Source of the DNA: Verrucomicrobiota bacterium
GTDB taxonomy: Bacteria > Verrucomicrobiota > Verrucomicrobiia > Verrucomicrobiales > DEV007
DNA length: 59,570 nt
Reading direction: 5' to 3'
Assembly (NCBI GenBank): GCA_024277195.1
Contig: JAJRVS010000017.1
Span: 1-59,570 of the forward strand
Both the position numbers and the translations under genes were made by a program. The notes under the pieces are model-generated. The model saw nothing but the letters and a program-made list of their open reading frames with translations. It was not told the DNA's origin and did no database searches. Below, one piece after another: positions 1-9,328 of this stretch (position 1 is the stretch's first letter; every line of letters starts with the position of its first letter).

Positions 1-101
1 CAGTGGAACCACCCAGTCTCCATTCCGAACCTGGAAGTGAAACACTGTAGCGCCGATGGTAGTGTGGCGATAGGCCATGTGAGAGTAGGACGTTGCCAGT
101 T
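1..101 (+). rRNA. rrf: 5S ribosomal RNA, 3' part
   Basis: The first hundred bases match the 3' three quarters of a bacterial 5S rRNA: the conserved loop with CCATTCCGAACCTGGAAG, the GCGCCGATGGTAGTGTGG-like helix region, and the closing GAGAGTAGGACG segment. The 5' end lies before the window, so the gene is partial. A strong terminator follows directly, which suggests this is the last gene of an rRNA operon. The exact 3' end is placed by similarity to known 5S ends and could shift a few bases. Confidence 0.93.
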
Positions 102-105
102 TATT

Positions 106-138
106 ATCATCCCATGTTTACATGGGATGATTTTTTTT
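106..138 (+). terminator. Rho-independent terminator of the rRNA operon
   Basis: A perfect 11-bp stem (106-116 with 121-131) with a four-base TTTA loop runs straight into eight T residues (131-138). It sits a few bases after the 5S end, as expected for an rRNA operon terminator. From here to the kinase start at 327 I see no further gene. Confidence 0.9.
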
Positions 139-326
139 GCCTTGATTTCTGCAGTAATGTCAAGAATGAACAGGGGCCGCTTGTGGCTTCATCCCGTAAT
201 ATTTTTGGGTTGAAGCAACTAGCGTATGCATTCAGACTACTCCACACTACAAAAAATCAAAAAAAGGCTTACAGAATAGGTTTTTTAAGCTAAGGAAAAT
301 AGTGTGTATTATAGGGAATTGATTAA

Positions 327-1940
327 ATGGACGAGCGCTACGAAATAGGTGAACAAATTGGCAAGGGGGGGGGAGGACTTGTCTATCGTGGGTACGACAC
401 TTTTTTAAGAAGAGATGTTGCGATCAAGCGTATCCTAACAACCGATAAATCTTCAGATGCAGACGTAAAGACGGCAGCGCGCAATTTGCTTGGTGAGGCG
501 CAAACCTTATCAACTTTGAATCATCCTAATATCGTCACGGTGTTTGATGTGGGGCTTGATGACAAAGGGGGCTTTGTGGTGATGGAATTGCTAGATGGGG
601 AAACCTTATATGACACCGTCGATCGAGGGGTGTTGACTCAGGAGGATTTTGTAGAGTTGGCGATTCAAACCCAGGAGGCTTTGATCGCCGCGCATACGGT
701 GAATGTGATGCATCGGGATTTGAAGCCCACCAACGTGATGGTGATTTGGCAGCCCAGTGGGCGTTTCCAGACGAAAGTTTTGGATTTTGGTTTGGCCAAG
801 TTCAGCAAAAAGCCTTCGATTCAGACCTTGAATCAAGACGGCACGGTGATGGGTTCGATTTTGTTTATGGCCCCAGAGCAATTCGAGCGCCAGGAGTTGG
901 ATGAGCGGACGGATTTGTATTCCATGGGCTGCGTGTATTATCATTCACTCAGCGGAATATATCCTTATGACGGGAAAACTTCCGCCGATGTGATGAATAG
1001 TCATTTGGAGCATCGGGTGACACCTTTGGAAATTTTACGACCGGATCTGGCTCCTTCTATTTGCCAGTGGGTGATGTGGTTGATTAATCGAGATATTGAT
1101 AATCGCCCTGAAAGCGCGCATGCCGCTTTGGATTTATTACCAAGGCACCCTGATTTACCGAAAGAGCAGGAATTGCAGGAGATTCCAGTTGAGAAAACAG
1201 GCAAGGTGAAAGTAATGGCGGTGAAGCCGGTGGAAGAACATGTGCAGGGAGCGAACGTGCCAAAGGGTTTGGTTAAGATTCCGGGATCATCCACGACCTT
1301 GATAACGGGAAAGCCTGGTGGTGCCACCACTTTGCTGTCGGGTAAACCGGGGGTTCGACCAACGCCGCGCAAGCAGGCTAAATCCAAGGGGACGGGAGGC
1401 AACGTGGTGAAGGGGGTGATGTCGGTGGCTGCTGTGGTGGCGGTCTATTTTATTGCGATGCAAGCGCTCTCCTTTAAACATGAGAATGACTTGAATGTGA
1501 TAGCTTCACAGAAAGAGGTAATTGCTGACGACAAAACAATCAATTTGTTACTGGGCTTCATTTATTCAGATAAATCAACGCTACAGCAGAGAGATGTGGC
1601 GCGTGGCGCTTTGACCAGAATGAAGGGCGGGCAAGTGGATGGTATTCTGTTGGGTAAGATTAAATTGGCTCCTGATTCGGACGCACGATTGACTTTGTGT
1701 CGGATCCTCGGGGATAGGAAAATGGAAAACTCGATTCCTGAGTTGCTGGAAGCTTATAAGTCGGCAACGACTCGCGAGGAGCGAGTGACGATTTTAAAGT
1801 TGGCGAGAAGGCTGGTGGAAACCGCTCAGAGTGCGAAGCCCAAAAAGGATGCCAAGGGGATCTTGATTGACGAGGGAGAAAGATCCGTGCACTTGAATAA
1901 TTACCTGGAAGGTATTTCGAATTTAGAAAAAGATCTATAG
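327..1940 (+). CDS. Membrane-anchored serine/threonine protein kinase (PknB-like)
   Basis: This 537-residue protein begins with a complete Hanks-type kinase domain (about 1-270). Visible are the glycine-rich loop (residues 11-19), the ATP lysine K34 in VAIKRI, the catalytic HRD at 129-131 with DLKPTN, the DFG at 153-155 and the APE at 182-184. A linker rich in Pro, Lys and Gly follows, then one membrane helix at about 361-381, so the kinase faces the cytoplasm. The exported part (about 382-537) is helical and faintly HEAT-like; I do not recognise it as a named sensor. The gene stands alone between the rRNA terminator and an ABC-F gene. The glycine loop is encoded partly by a run of nine G bases, which could make the frame slip. 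Confidence 0.9.
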   Translation: MDERYEIGEQIGKGGGGLVYRGYDTFLRRDVAIKRILTTDKSSDADVKTAARNLLGEAQTLSTLNHPNIVTVFDVGLDDKGGFVVMELLDGETLYDTVDRGVLTQEDFVELAIQTQEALIAAHTVNVMHRDLKPTNVMVIWQPSGRFQTKVLDFGLAKFSKKPSIQTLNQDGTVMGSILFMAPEQFERQELDERTDLYSMGCVYYHSLSGIYPYDGKTSADVMNSHLEHRVTPLEILRPDLAPSICQWVMWLINRDIDNRPESAHAALDLLPRHPDLPKEQELQEIPVEKTGKVKVMAVKPVEEHVQGANVPKGLVKIPGSSTTLITGKPGGATTLLSGKPGVRPTPRKQAKSKGTGGNVVKGVMSVAAVVAVYFIAMQALSFKHENDLNVIASQKEVIADDKTINLLLGFIYSDKSTLQQRDVARGALTRMKGGQVDGILLGKIKLAPDSDARLTLCRILGDRKMENSIPELLEAYKSATTREERVTILKLARRLVETAQSAKPKKDAKGILIDEGERSVHLNNYLEGISNLEKDL

Positions 1941-2017
1941 GGCTAGGTTTGAGGAGGGGTGAGATTTCGGCTTTGTCGGGGTGGCGAAAGTAAGGATGTG
2001 CGCTACAGTCGACCACC

Positions 2018-3994
2018 ATGCTTTCGGTAGAAAAAGTCAGTATAGGATTTGTGGGGCGGACATTGTTTGACGACCTCTCTTTTGTCGTTCGGGCAAAAGA
2101 GAGGGTGGGTTTGGCGGGACCGAACGGAGCAGGCAAATCCACTTTATTAAAAATTGTGATTGGTCTCGAGACTCCCGACAGCGGGCGCATTGTCCGGGCC
2201 AAACAGATCACCACGGGTTATTTGCCACAGGAGGGGGTGATGCATTCGGGGCGCACTTTATTTGCCGAGACCGAAACGGCTTTTGATGATGTGATCGAGT
2301 TGAAATCTCAACTGGCGGAGGTGGAGGCGGAGTTGGATGATTTGGATCACAAAGCGGATCCGGAGCGTTATGCTGATTTGTTAGAAGTTTTTGGGGATGT
2401 GCAACTGCGCCTGGAGCATCATGATGTCGGCAGCATGAAACCGAGGATTGAGACGATCCTCAGTGGGCTGGGTTTTTCTAAAGAAGATTTGCAACGGCAG
2501 ACTGAGGAATTCAGTGGCGGTTGGCAGATGAGAATTGCTTTGGCTAAATTGTTGCTTCGTGAGCCAAGTGTTTTGTTGCTCGATGAGCCTACCAACCATC
2601 TGGATATTGAGACGGTGCAATGGTTGGAGCAGTGGTTAAAAAATTATGGTGGAGCGATTTTGTTGATCAGCCATGATTTGTCGTTATTGGATTCGTTGAC
2701 CAATCGCACGATCGCTTTTGAGAACGGACGGGTGCAGCATTACTCTGGCAATTACAGCTTTTATTTGAAGGAGCGCGATGCGCGTAAAGAGCAGTTGCAG
2801 CGCTCGTTTAAAAATCAGCAACGGGAAATCGAGCGCACGGAAAAACTGATCAATCGTTTTCGCGCCAAAGCGACCAAGGCAAAAATGGTGCAGAGTCGTA
2901 TCAAGCAGTTGGATAAAATCGAGCGCATCGAATTGGAGGATGATGCGGATACCATAGGTTTTCAGTTTCCCCAACCGGAACGAAGCGGGCATTCGGTGCT
3001 GCGGTTGGAAAAAATCAGTAAAAATTATGGAGAACTCCAGGTGCTGGAGAAAATTGATTTTGAGATCACCCGGGAAGACCGTATTGCGATTGTGGGGGTG
3101 AACGGGGCGGGCAAATCAACTTTTTCGCGCATTATAGCGGCGGTGGAAGAGGCGTCGAGCGGCGAGTGTGTCTTGGGGCATAAAGCGGTGATCTCTTATT
3201 TCTCCCAGACTCATGCTGATGAACTTGATCCAACGCGCACCGTGTTGGAAACGGTGGAGGCGACCGTGTCGCGGCAAGCGGCGGGTAATTTGAGGACGCT
3301 CCTGGGTTCGTTTCTGTTCAAGGGAGATGATGTGTTCAAACTGGTTTCTGTTTTGTCGGGAGGAGAGAGGAGTCGACTGGCTTTGGCGCGGATGTTGTTG
3401 CGTCCGGCGAACTTTCTGGTTCTCGATGAACCGACCAACCATCTTGATATCCAATCACAGGAGGTGTTGCAGAAAGCTTTGGCAACTTATACCGGAACTT
3501 ATGTGATCGTATCTCATAACCGTTCGTTTCTTGATCCTTTGGTGACCAAGGTTTTGGAATTTGTGCCTAAAAAAGCACCGCGTTTGTTTCATGGTAATCT
3601 GAGTGATTATCTGGATAAAAAAGCTGCGGAAAAAGAGGCTCAAGCAACGGCTCAGCCAAAAGCCGGAGGGAGCGAAAGTTCGTCAGGCTCCGGTAATCGC
3701 AAAGAACAACGTCGCTTGGAGGCTCAGCGCCGTCAGCAACGCTCAAAGGTGTTGAAGCCGTTGCAGGAAAAACTGGAAACTGTCGAGACTTTGATCGCCA
3801 AGTTGGAAGGTGAAAAGCCCGAGTTGTTGGCTAAATTGGGAGATGCTGATTTTTTTAAATCAGAGCCGGATCTTGCACGTGTGACGGCGCATCGTTTTAA
3901 GGATTTGGAATACGAGATGCAGAAAGCTTATTCCGATTGGGATACAATAAGCGAGGATCTGGAACGAGCGGAAGCGGAGTTAAATAATGGATAA
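2018..3994 (+). CDS. ABC-F family ATP-binding protein
   Basis: The 658-residue protein carries two ABC ATPase domains and no membrane helix, the layout of ABC-F translation factors (Uup/YheS/EttA relatives). Domain 1 has Walker A GPNGAGKST at about 34-42, signature FSGGW and Walker B with DEPTNHLD. Domain 2 has Walker A GVNGAGKST near 361, signature LSGGERSRLALARML near 446 and a second DEPTNHLD. A charged linker with many Arg and Lys residues lies between them. The C-terminal 100 residues look like a Uup-type coiled coil. Members of the family bind ribosomes and act on stalled or initiating complexes; which subfamily this is cannot be settled by eye. The gene converges with the DUF1592 gene, leaving only ten bases between stops. 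Confidence 0.93.
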   Translation: MLSVEKVSIGFVGRTLFDDLSFVVRAKERVGLAGPNGAGKSTLLKIVIGLETPDSGRIVRAKQITTGYLPQEGVMHSGRTLFAETETAFDDVIELKSQLAEVEAELDDLDHKADPERYADLLEVFGDVQLRLEHHDVGSMKPRIETILSGLGFSKEDLQRQTEEFSGGWQMRIALAKLLLREPSVLLLDEPTNHLDIETVQWLEQWLKNYGGAILLISHDLSLLDSLTNRTIAFENGRVQHYSGNYSFYLKERDARKEQLQRSFKNQQREIERTEKLINRFRAKATKAKMVQSRIKQLDKIERIELEDDADTIGFQFPQPERSGHSVLRLEKISKNYGELQVLEKIDFEITREDRIAIVGVNGAGKSTFSRIIAAVEEASSGECVLGHKAVISYFSQTHADELDPTRTVLETVEATVSRQAAGNLRTLLGSFLFKGDDVFKLVSVLSGGERSRLALARMLLRPANFLVLDEPTNHLDIQSQEVLQKALATYTGTYVIVSHNRSFLDPLVTKVLEFVPKKAPRLFHGNLSDYLDKKAAEKEAQATAQPKAGGSESSSGSGNRKEQRRLEAQRRQQRSKVLKPLQEKLETVETLIAKLEGEKPELLAKLGDADFFKSEPDLARVTAHRFKDLEYEMQKAYSDWDTISEDLERAEAELNNG

Positions 3995-4004
3995 CTTGAT
4001 TGGC

Positions 4005-6500
4005 TCATTCCGCTGAGGCGTTTGCGCGGGGTTTTCCAGTGAATGGGGAGCTTTGCACAATACTGTGCAGTAAACTGCGTAACCCTCCTTGTTGTTGTAA
4101 CAGTAGGCGGAGTAAGTCACTATGATCTTTTGGGTGTAGTTTGCGACCCGTGCCATATTCGATCAGCTTTGTAGCGAGCGCTTTAAAAATGATTTGCTCA
4201 CGCGATTTTAAAGCGTCTTTGAAGCTTTGAAAATCTTCAAATTTGATTCCACTCGAAAGTTGTCCTGAAGTATCGATATTTCCTTTCCCCTGATTTTTGG
4301 GATAGCGCGTTCTAGTGAGTCCATCGATTCCGTAGCCTTCAAGGGCAAAGCCGATCGGGTCGAAAGCTTGATGGCACTGGGCGCAATTGGGATCCGATCG
4401 ATGCTGTTCGAGAATTTGGCGAACGGTATTGGCTCCGGTGGTATCGACGGCGGGAAACTCGATGTTGGGTGGAGGTGGAGGTGGCTTGCTGTCCATAAAA
4501 TGGGTAAGAACCCAAACGCCGCGCGTCACTGGAGAGGTCTCCACGCCGTTAGTCGATGCGCTGAGGACAGATGCTTGACCGAGCAGTCCTCCGCGTTCGG
4601 GGCAGTCCTGGAGGGAGACTTTGGAAAAGGTTAGCCTTCCGGGGCGGTCGTCGAGCCCATAGTATTGTGCCAGTTTGCTATTGGCGAAGGTGTAGTCGGA
4701 GTCAATCAGGTGAGCAATCGGGAGGTCGTGTTTGATGAGATGATGAAAAAACAGCTGGGTCTCGGTGAACAGGGTTCGCATGTCCATGTTCGGTAGTTTG
4801 GCGGGCATGGTTTTACTATTTTCAAGTCCGAGCCATTGCCAGGTGAAATCTGCGATGAAGCGTTCAAATTTAGAGTCAGCGATCATTCGGTCGACTTCAC
4901 CTCGCAGGACGTCAGGATTTTTGAGATCGCCGCTACGGGCGAGCTTGAACAGTCTTTCATCAGGCATCGAGGACCAGAGGAAATACGAAAGGCGTGAGGC
5001 AAGCTGATAGGCATCGAGTTCATCATTGTTTTCACGAAGGTAGAGGAAGTGAGGGGAGCAAAGCATTGCTCGTAGGGCGCCTTTTAATCCCGTTGCGCCA
5101 GTTTGAGCATGTTGGAAAAATGGTTCTAGTAGTTCATCGCTTACTGGGTGCCGAAAGGTTTTAACGGCAAAGCTGCGAATAATCTGTTCATCGCTGCGAG
5201 AAGGTTCGCCGTAGAGAGCGACATGGCTTTGGGGCGGCCAGTCTGCATAGAGTGGCCCTTCAATATCGATGCTGTGGATGAGAATGCGGGGGACGTTCCA
5301 TTGGTTGAGATAAGCGATTTTACCTTCCGGGTTGGCGGAGTAAAATAAACGCCGTATTTTTTTTGCGGAGATTACTTTTTTTCCAGTTTTCGGGTCGCGC
5401 TTTAAGTTTGGCAAGGTTGCTGCGACAGAGAAACCGATGAAGCGTTTGATATTGGAAACTTGAGCTTCAGGAAAAGAAAGCGATAGGCATTGGTTTTTTG
5501 GCACGTATATGTCTTGGCTGATTTCGATGATTTTATTTTGCGGGAGTTCAAAATGGGCAACTCGCTGGTCAGTTGCCGAGGTAGCACCGGGAAGAGAGGT
5601 GATGTTGATTCCCAGCACAAGGTCTCCGTGGTCACTGCGATACTTTTCTTGATAGTGAGGAGTGCCATCATCGAGTAAGCCTTTGGCTTCGACTTTAAGA
5701 TGAATGCGATAAGTGCCAGGGTGTGTGTAGAGGGGTTGTCCGATTTTTTTTCGGGAACGTTTTTTTTTGACTGGAGTGACCTCATGCGACCACATCAGGG
5801 GGGCGGTTGGGGTGGCGAGTCGGTCAAACCACAGCACAGCTGGCCGGTCAACATCACCCGTGATGCATCCTTGTATTAGTTTCAAATCGAGCGTTTTCTT
5901 GGTGCTGACTGGTTGATGCTCGGGAATGTCGACGGCGTCGATGATGGATTTGGCAGCCTGGAGATAGCTGCGCATGCGAAAGTCCGACATGTCCAGAACT
6001 TCGCTGATGGTCTGCAGTCCATCGATGTTATTGTCGCGCAGGAAGTCGCGGCTTGGATCCACATGGGTGTCGGGTAGCTTGAGTAAGTCTGCAATTGTAT
6101 TGCGATATTGTTGCCGGGTGAGACGTCTCAGTGGAGGGCGAGGTGCGTGTGCGTCAATGCTAGAGAACCACTGTTCAAGGATGGCTTCGAAACGCTGTTT
6201 TTCAGCTGTGCTGGGCTGTGGTTCGTCGTCTGGAGGCATTTCGTTGAAACTGACGTTGTCGAGTAATTCCACCCATTTTGTGAGCTGTTCGGTGTTGTTA
6301 GGTTGCCATGCTAATTGGTCGATGCGGAAATGACCCTTCTGTTTTTCAGGTCCATGGCACCGTAGGCAGTGGTCTTTGGCGAATTGTATCATCGCGTCCT
6401 GACCATGTTTAGGTAGACCCAAAGGGTCGGCGAAGGCAGCATCAGGGATGCAGATAATAAAAAGAGTAAGAAGAAAGTTTGTTTTTGAAATCAGATTCAT
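4005..6500 (-). CDS. DUF1592/DUF1588/DUF1585 c-type cytochrome-like protein
   Basis: The 831-residue exported protein starts with a clear signal peptide (1-24). A haem-binding CxxCH follows at 45-49 (CLRCHG), then the DUF1587 segment with PPLRRLTRQQYRNTI. The long DUF1592 and DUF1588 parts follow; the latter holds GGLLGQASVLSASTNG and a second CxxCH (CAQCHQAFDPIGFALEG, around 705). The C-terminus is DUF1585-like. Such proteins are typical of Planctomycetes and Verrucomicrobiota. They are thought to be periplasmic multi-domain cytochromes linked to breakdown of complex carbon, but the reaction is not known. It is the last gene of a four-gene operon; its ATG overlaps the DUF1552 stop by four bases. 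Confidence 0.93.
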   Translation of the reverse strand: MNLISKTNFLLTLFIICIPDAAFADPLGLPKHGQDAMIQFAKDHCLRCHGPEKQKGHFRIDQLAWQPNNTEQLTKWVELLDNVSFNEMPPDDEPQPSTAEKQRFEAILEQWFSSIDAHAPRPPLRRLTRQQYRNTIADLLKLPDTHVDPSRDFLRDNNIDGLQTISEVLDMSDFRMRSYLQAAKSIIDAVDIPEHQPVSTKKTLDLKLIQGCITGDVDRPAVLWFDRLATPTAPLMWSHEVTPVKKKRSRKKIGQPLYTHPGTYRIHLKVEAKGLLDDGTPHYQEKYRSDHGDLVLGINITSLPGATSATDQRVAHFELPQNKIIEISQDIYVPKNQCLSLSFPEAQVSNIKRFIGFSVAATLPNLKRDPKTGKKVISAKKIRRLFYSANPEGKIAYLNQWNVPRILIHSIDIEGPLYADWPPQSHVALYGEPSRSDEQIIRSFAVKTFRHPVSDELLEPFFQHAQTGATGLKGALRAMLCSPHFLYLRENNDELDAYQLASRLSYFLWSSMPDERLFKLARSGDLKNPDVLRGEVDRMIADSKFERFIADFTWQWLGLENSKTMPAKLPNMDMRTLFTETQLFFHHLIKHDLPIAHLIDSDYTFANSKLAQYYGLDDRPGRLTFSKVSLQDCPERGGLLGQASVLSASTNGVETSPVTRGVWVLTHFMDSKPPPPPPNIEFPAVDTTGANTVRQILEQHRSDPNCAQCHQAFDPIGFALEGYGIDGLTRTRYPKNQGKGNIDTSGQLSSGIKFEDFQSFKDALKSREQIIFKALATKLIEYGTGRKLHPKDHSDLLRLLLQQQGGLRSLLHSIVQSSPFTGKPRANASAE

Positions 6501-7774
6501 CGAGAAAGGCCGGTGAAGGTTTTTTCATTGCCAGCGAAACTTGGAACATCATGTCCCATGGCATGGAGAATAGAAAGGTAGAGGCTGGTCAGTGGCTGTT
6601 GGCGGCGATTGTTGATGTGATTGCCGTGGGTAAAACCAGCGCCACTGAGAATAATGGGTAGGTTGTAGGTAGTGTGGCGAGAACCATCGCTCATGCCTGA
6701 ACCAAAAAATAGAACCGTTCGGTCATGCAAGGTCGAACCATCTGCTTCTTGCGTGCCTTTGAGTTTTCCTATGAAACGGCGCCATTGTTTGAGGTGGATG
6801 CGTTCAAGGTGATTGAGAGCTTTAGTTTTTTCGGGGCGACTTCCGTGGTGCGAAAGTGCGTGGTAGTCGTAAGTGCCAAAACCATGGGAGTCTGAGAAGG
6901 CGCCTTTGCCACCGATTTTAAGAACAATGGAGCGGGTAGAGTCGGTCTGAAGCGCTAGGTGCATGAGGTCATACCATGAATCATAAACTTTGCTTTCTTC
7001 TAGGATCGAGTTGGCGACACTAGGCTCCCTGCGCAGTTCGTTGGCATTGTAGTTAACTTTAGGCTTGCTCTGATGTAACCACTTTTTAGAACTGGCGAGG
7101 TGGCGCTCGACGCCTCGTATAGATTCGAGGTATTCGTCTATTCGGTGACGATCTTGTTGTCCAAGCAGGCGTTTGAGGGTTTTGGCACTGGCGAGAACTG
7201 TATCCAGAATGCTCTGATCCGTAAGGATTGCCTGTTGCCGCTGTTGCACACTTACCTCAGGGTTGCCGAATAGAAGTTGAAAAGTTGCGTAGGGGTTGTC
7301 GATGGCTTCTTTTTCTGCAGACATACGGGTGAAGCTCGAACCTGATGACCATAGGTTCAAACTGGGGTATCGTGTATCGGAACCGACAAGTTCGGCGATG
7401 CGCTGATCTAGTGAAATGCAACCGTCCGGCATTTCAGGACCACGATCTTTAGGCACTCCAGTGAGCAAAGAGTGAGTGATATGGTGTCCGCCTTTGAGAT
7501 TGTGATCAATACCAGAGAAAACAGTGACTTTGTCGCGAATGGGGGCAAGCTCGCTAAGAACTTCGGGCATTTGGTAATCGGAACCCGTGTCGTCAGTAGC
7601 TGGCCACCAGGTGTCGCCATAGACTCCGAAGGGGATAATGCTGGCGGCGAAGCGATAGGGACTAGAGATATTTGCTCCCGTTGTGCGTGCAGGGATCATG
7701 GCGTCCAGGAAGGGCAGGGCAATACAGGCTCCTGTGCTGCGTAGAAATGTTCGACGATTGAGTGTTTTGTTCAT
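6497..7774 (-). CDS. DUF1552 family exported protein
   Basis: A 425-residue protein with a twin-arginine-like leader (RRTFLRSTGACIALPFLDAM). It has the sequence features of DUF1552: FGVYGDTWWP near the start, a central HHITHSLLTG segment and a later FFGSGMSDGSRHTTYNLPI. DUF1552 proteins are nearly always encoded next to DUF1592 proteins and are assumed to be exported partners of them; the activity is unproven, though the fold is probably related to alkaline-phosphatase/sulfatase-like DUF1501 proteins. The four-base ATGA overlap with the DUF1592 gene points to translational coupling. A paralogue lies at 32789-34084. Confidence 0.92.
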   Translation of the reverse strand: MNKTLNRRTFLRSTGACIALPFLDAMIPARTTGANISSPYRFAASIIPFGVYGDTWWPATDDTGSDYQMPEVLSELAPIRDKVTVFSGIDHNLKGGHHITHSLLTGVPKDRGPEMPDGCISLDQRIAELVGSDTRYPSLNLWSSGSSFTRMSAEKEAIDNPYATFQLLFGNPEVSVQQRQQAILTDQSILDTVLASAKTLKRLLGQQDRHRIDEYLESIRGVERHLASSKKWLHQSKPKVNYNANELRREPSVANSILEESKVYDSWYDLMHLALQTDSTRSIVLKIGGKGAFSDSHGFGTYDYHALSHHGSRPEKTKALNHLERIHLKQWRRFIGKLKGTQEADGSTLHDRTVLFFGSGMSDGSRHTTYNLPIILSGAGFTHGNHINNRRQQPLTSLYLSILHAMGHDVPSFAGNEKTFTGLSR

Positions 7775-7810
7775 GAATGGTAAAGAGACTAAGGGTTAGT
7801 ATGATGAGTT

Positions 7811-9328
7811 TTATGCTAGAACTCCCTCACATACTTCACCATGCACACTGGTTAGGCGTAGGCGCAGGCCTTGGTAGCGGTAGGTGAGGCGTTCGTGATC
7901 AATGCCGAGCAAGCGCATCAAGGTTGCATTAAAATCATGGATGTGCACACCGTCTTCGACGATGCCGTAGCCGAATTCATCGGTGACTCCGTGCATGTGC
8001 CCGGGTTTCACACCGCCCCCAGCCATCCACACGGTGTAAGCTTCTTTGTGATGATCTCTTCCGGCCTTGGTTTTTTCACCACTGGCATTGGCTCCTTGTG
8101 CCATCGGCGTGCGACCAAATTCTGCCGACCAAACAATCAAAGTTTCGTCTAAGAGACCTCTCATTTTGAGATCCTTGATCAGAGCGGCGAGCGGGCGATC
8201 CACTTGGTTTGCTTTTTTCGGTAAAGAAGAAAACAGGCTGCTGTGGTGGTCCCAGCCTTGGTCAAATAATTGCACAAAACGAACTCCCCGCTCTACCAGA
8301 CGACGGGCAAGCAGGCAGTTGTTGGCAAAACTCGTTTTGCCAGGTTGGGTGCCATACATTTCATGGATTTCTTTTGGTTCGTCCTTGATGTCCATCAATT
8401 CGGGCACCGAGGTCTGCATGCGGTAGGCCATTTCGTATTGGTTGATACGGGTTTCGATTTCTGGATCACCGACAGCGGCGAGGTTCAACTGGTTAAGTCG
8501 ATTGACCGAATCCACTACCCGTTTCCTATCCTTGGAGTTGATCCCTTTTGGATTCGATAGAAATAGCACCGGATCTCCTTGGCTACGGAATTCGATTCCC
8601 TGATGAATGGTGGGTAAAAAGCCACTGCCCCAGGCTGAGTTGCCCGCTCCGAGAACCTGTCCAGTGACGAGCACAACAAAGTTAGGTAGATTGCTGTTTT
8701 CGCTACCAAGCCCATACGAGGTCCATGCGCCGATGCTGGGGCGACCGAATTGCTGGAAGCCGGTGAGCAGAAACATTTGCGCCGGGGCGTGATTGAATTG
8801 ATCGGTGTGCAGCGTGCGTATGAAGCACATGTCGTCGGCGCAGGTTTGCAGGTTGGGCAGTAAATTGGAGATAGCGATTCCGGATTTTCCGCAGCGTTTG
8901 AAAGCAAATTGCTCGCCTTTGGGCGTTCCCATCAGAGTGGGTTGTTCGCGGATGAAAGCGAGTTGTTTGCCTTTGAACATGTAGTCCGGGCAGAGTTCCC
9001 CACTGCGTTTTTGCAGCTGCGGTTTGTAATCGAAGAGATCGAGGTGGGAGGGGGCTCCGACCATGTGCACATAAATCACATTTTTTGCTTTGGGAGGGAA
9101 GTGCAGTCCCTTGTTGCCGAGCACGCCAGTGGATGCCGAGGTGCTGGCAAAACCATCTTTTTCAAGCAGTGAGGCCAATGCCATGCCGCCGATGCCTGCA
9201 CCAGCATTCTGGAATAGTTGGCGTCGGGTTAAGGCGCGCGCTACTTGTGCGGGCATCTGATTTGTTTTTTCTTGGAAATTGATTCTAGCTCCTTTTTTTG
9301 AATTCTGAATACTTGCTCTAATGCTCAC
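7811..9328 (-). CDS. DUF1501 family exported protein
   Basis: The 505-residue product has a Tat-type leader beginning with [21 protein letters not shown] after a 34-residue N-terminal stretch, so translation may instead begin at Met25. DUF1501 hallmarks are present: [20 protein letters not shown], the [13 protein letters not shown] segment, WDHHSSLF, and [15 protein letters not shown] near the C-terminus with [17 protein letters not shown]. The family is related to the alkaline phosphatase/sulfatase superfamily and is normally paired with PSD1 (DUF1549/DUF1553) proteins, as here. Its start overlaps the PSD1 stop by four bases, which implies one transcript. Confidence 0.93.
   Translation of the reverse strand: MSIRASIQNSKKGARINFQEKTNQMPAQVARALTRRQLFQNAGAGIGGMALASLLEKDGFASTSASTGVLGNKGLHFPPKAKNVIYVHMVGAPSHLDLFDYKPQLQKRSGELCPDYMFKGKQLAFIREQPTLMGTPKGEQFAFKRCGKSGIAISNLLPNLQTCADDMCFIRTLHTDQFNHAPAQMFLLTGFQQFGRPSIGAWTSYGLGSENSNLPNFVVLVTGQVLGAGNSAWGSGFLPTIHQGIEFRSQGDPVLFLSNPKGINSKDRKRVVDSVNRLNQLNLAAVGDPEIETRINQYEMAYRMQTSVPELMDIKDEPKEIHEMYGTQPGKTSFANNCLLARRLVERGVRFVQLFDQGWDHHSSLFSSLPKKANQVDRPLAALIKDLKMRGLLDETLIVWSAEFGRTPMAQGANASGEKTKAGRDHHKEAYTVWMAGGGVKPGHMHGVTDEFGYGIVEDGVHIHDFNATLMRLLGIDHERLTYRYQGLRLRLTSVHGEVCEGVLA

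Noticed and set aside
93-293. Short plus-strand frame after the 5S gene
   Set aside because: It spans the terminator hairpin and has no family resemblance or start signal.
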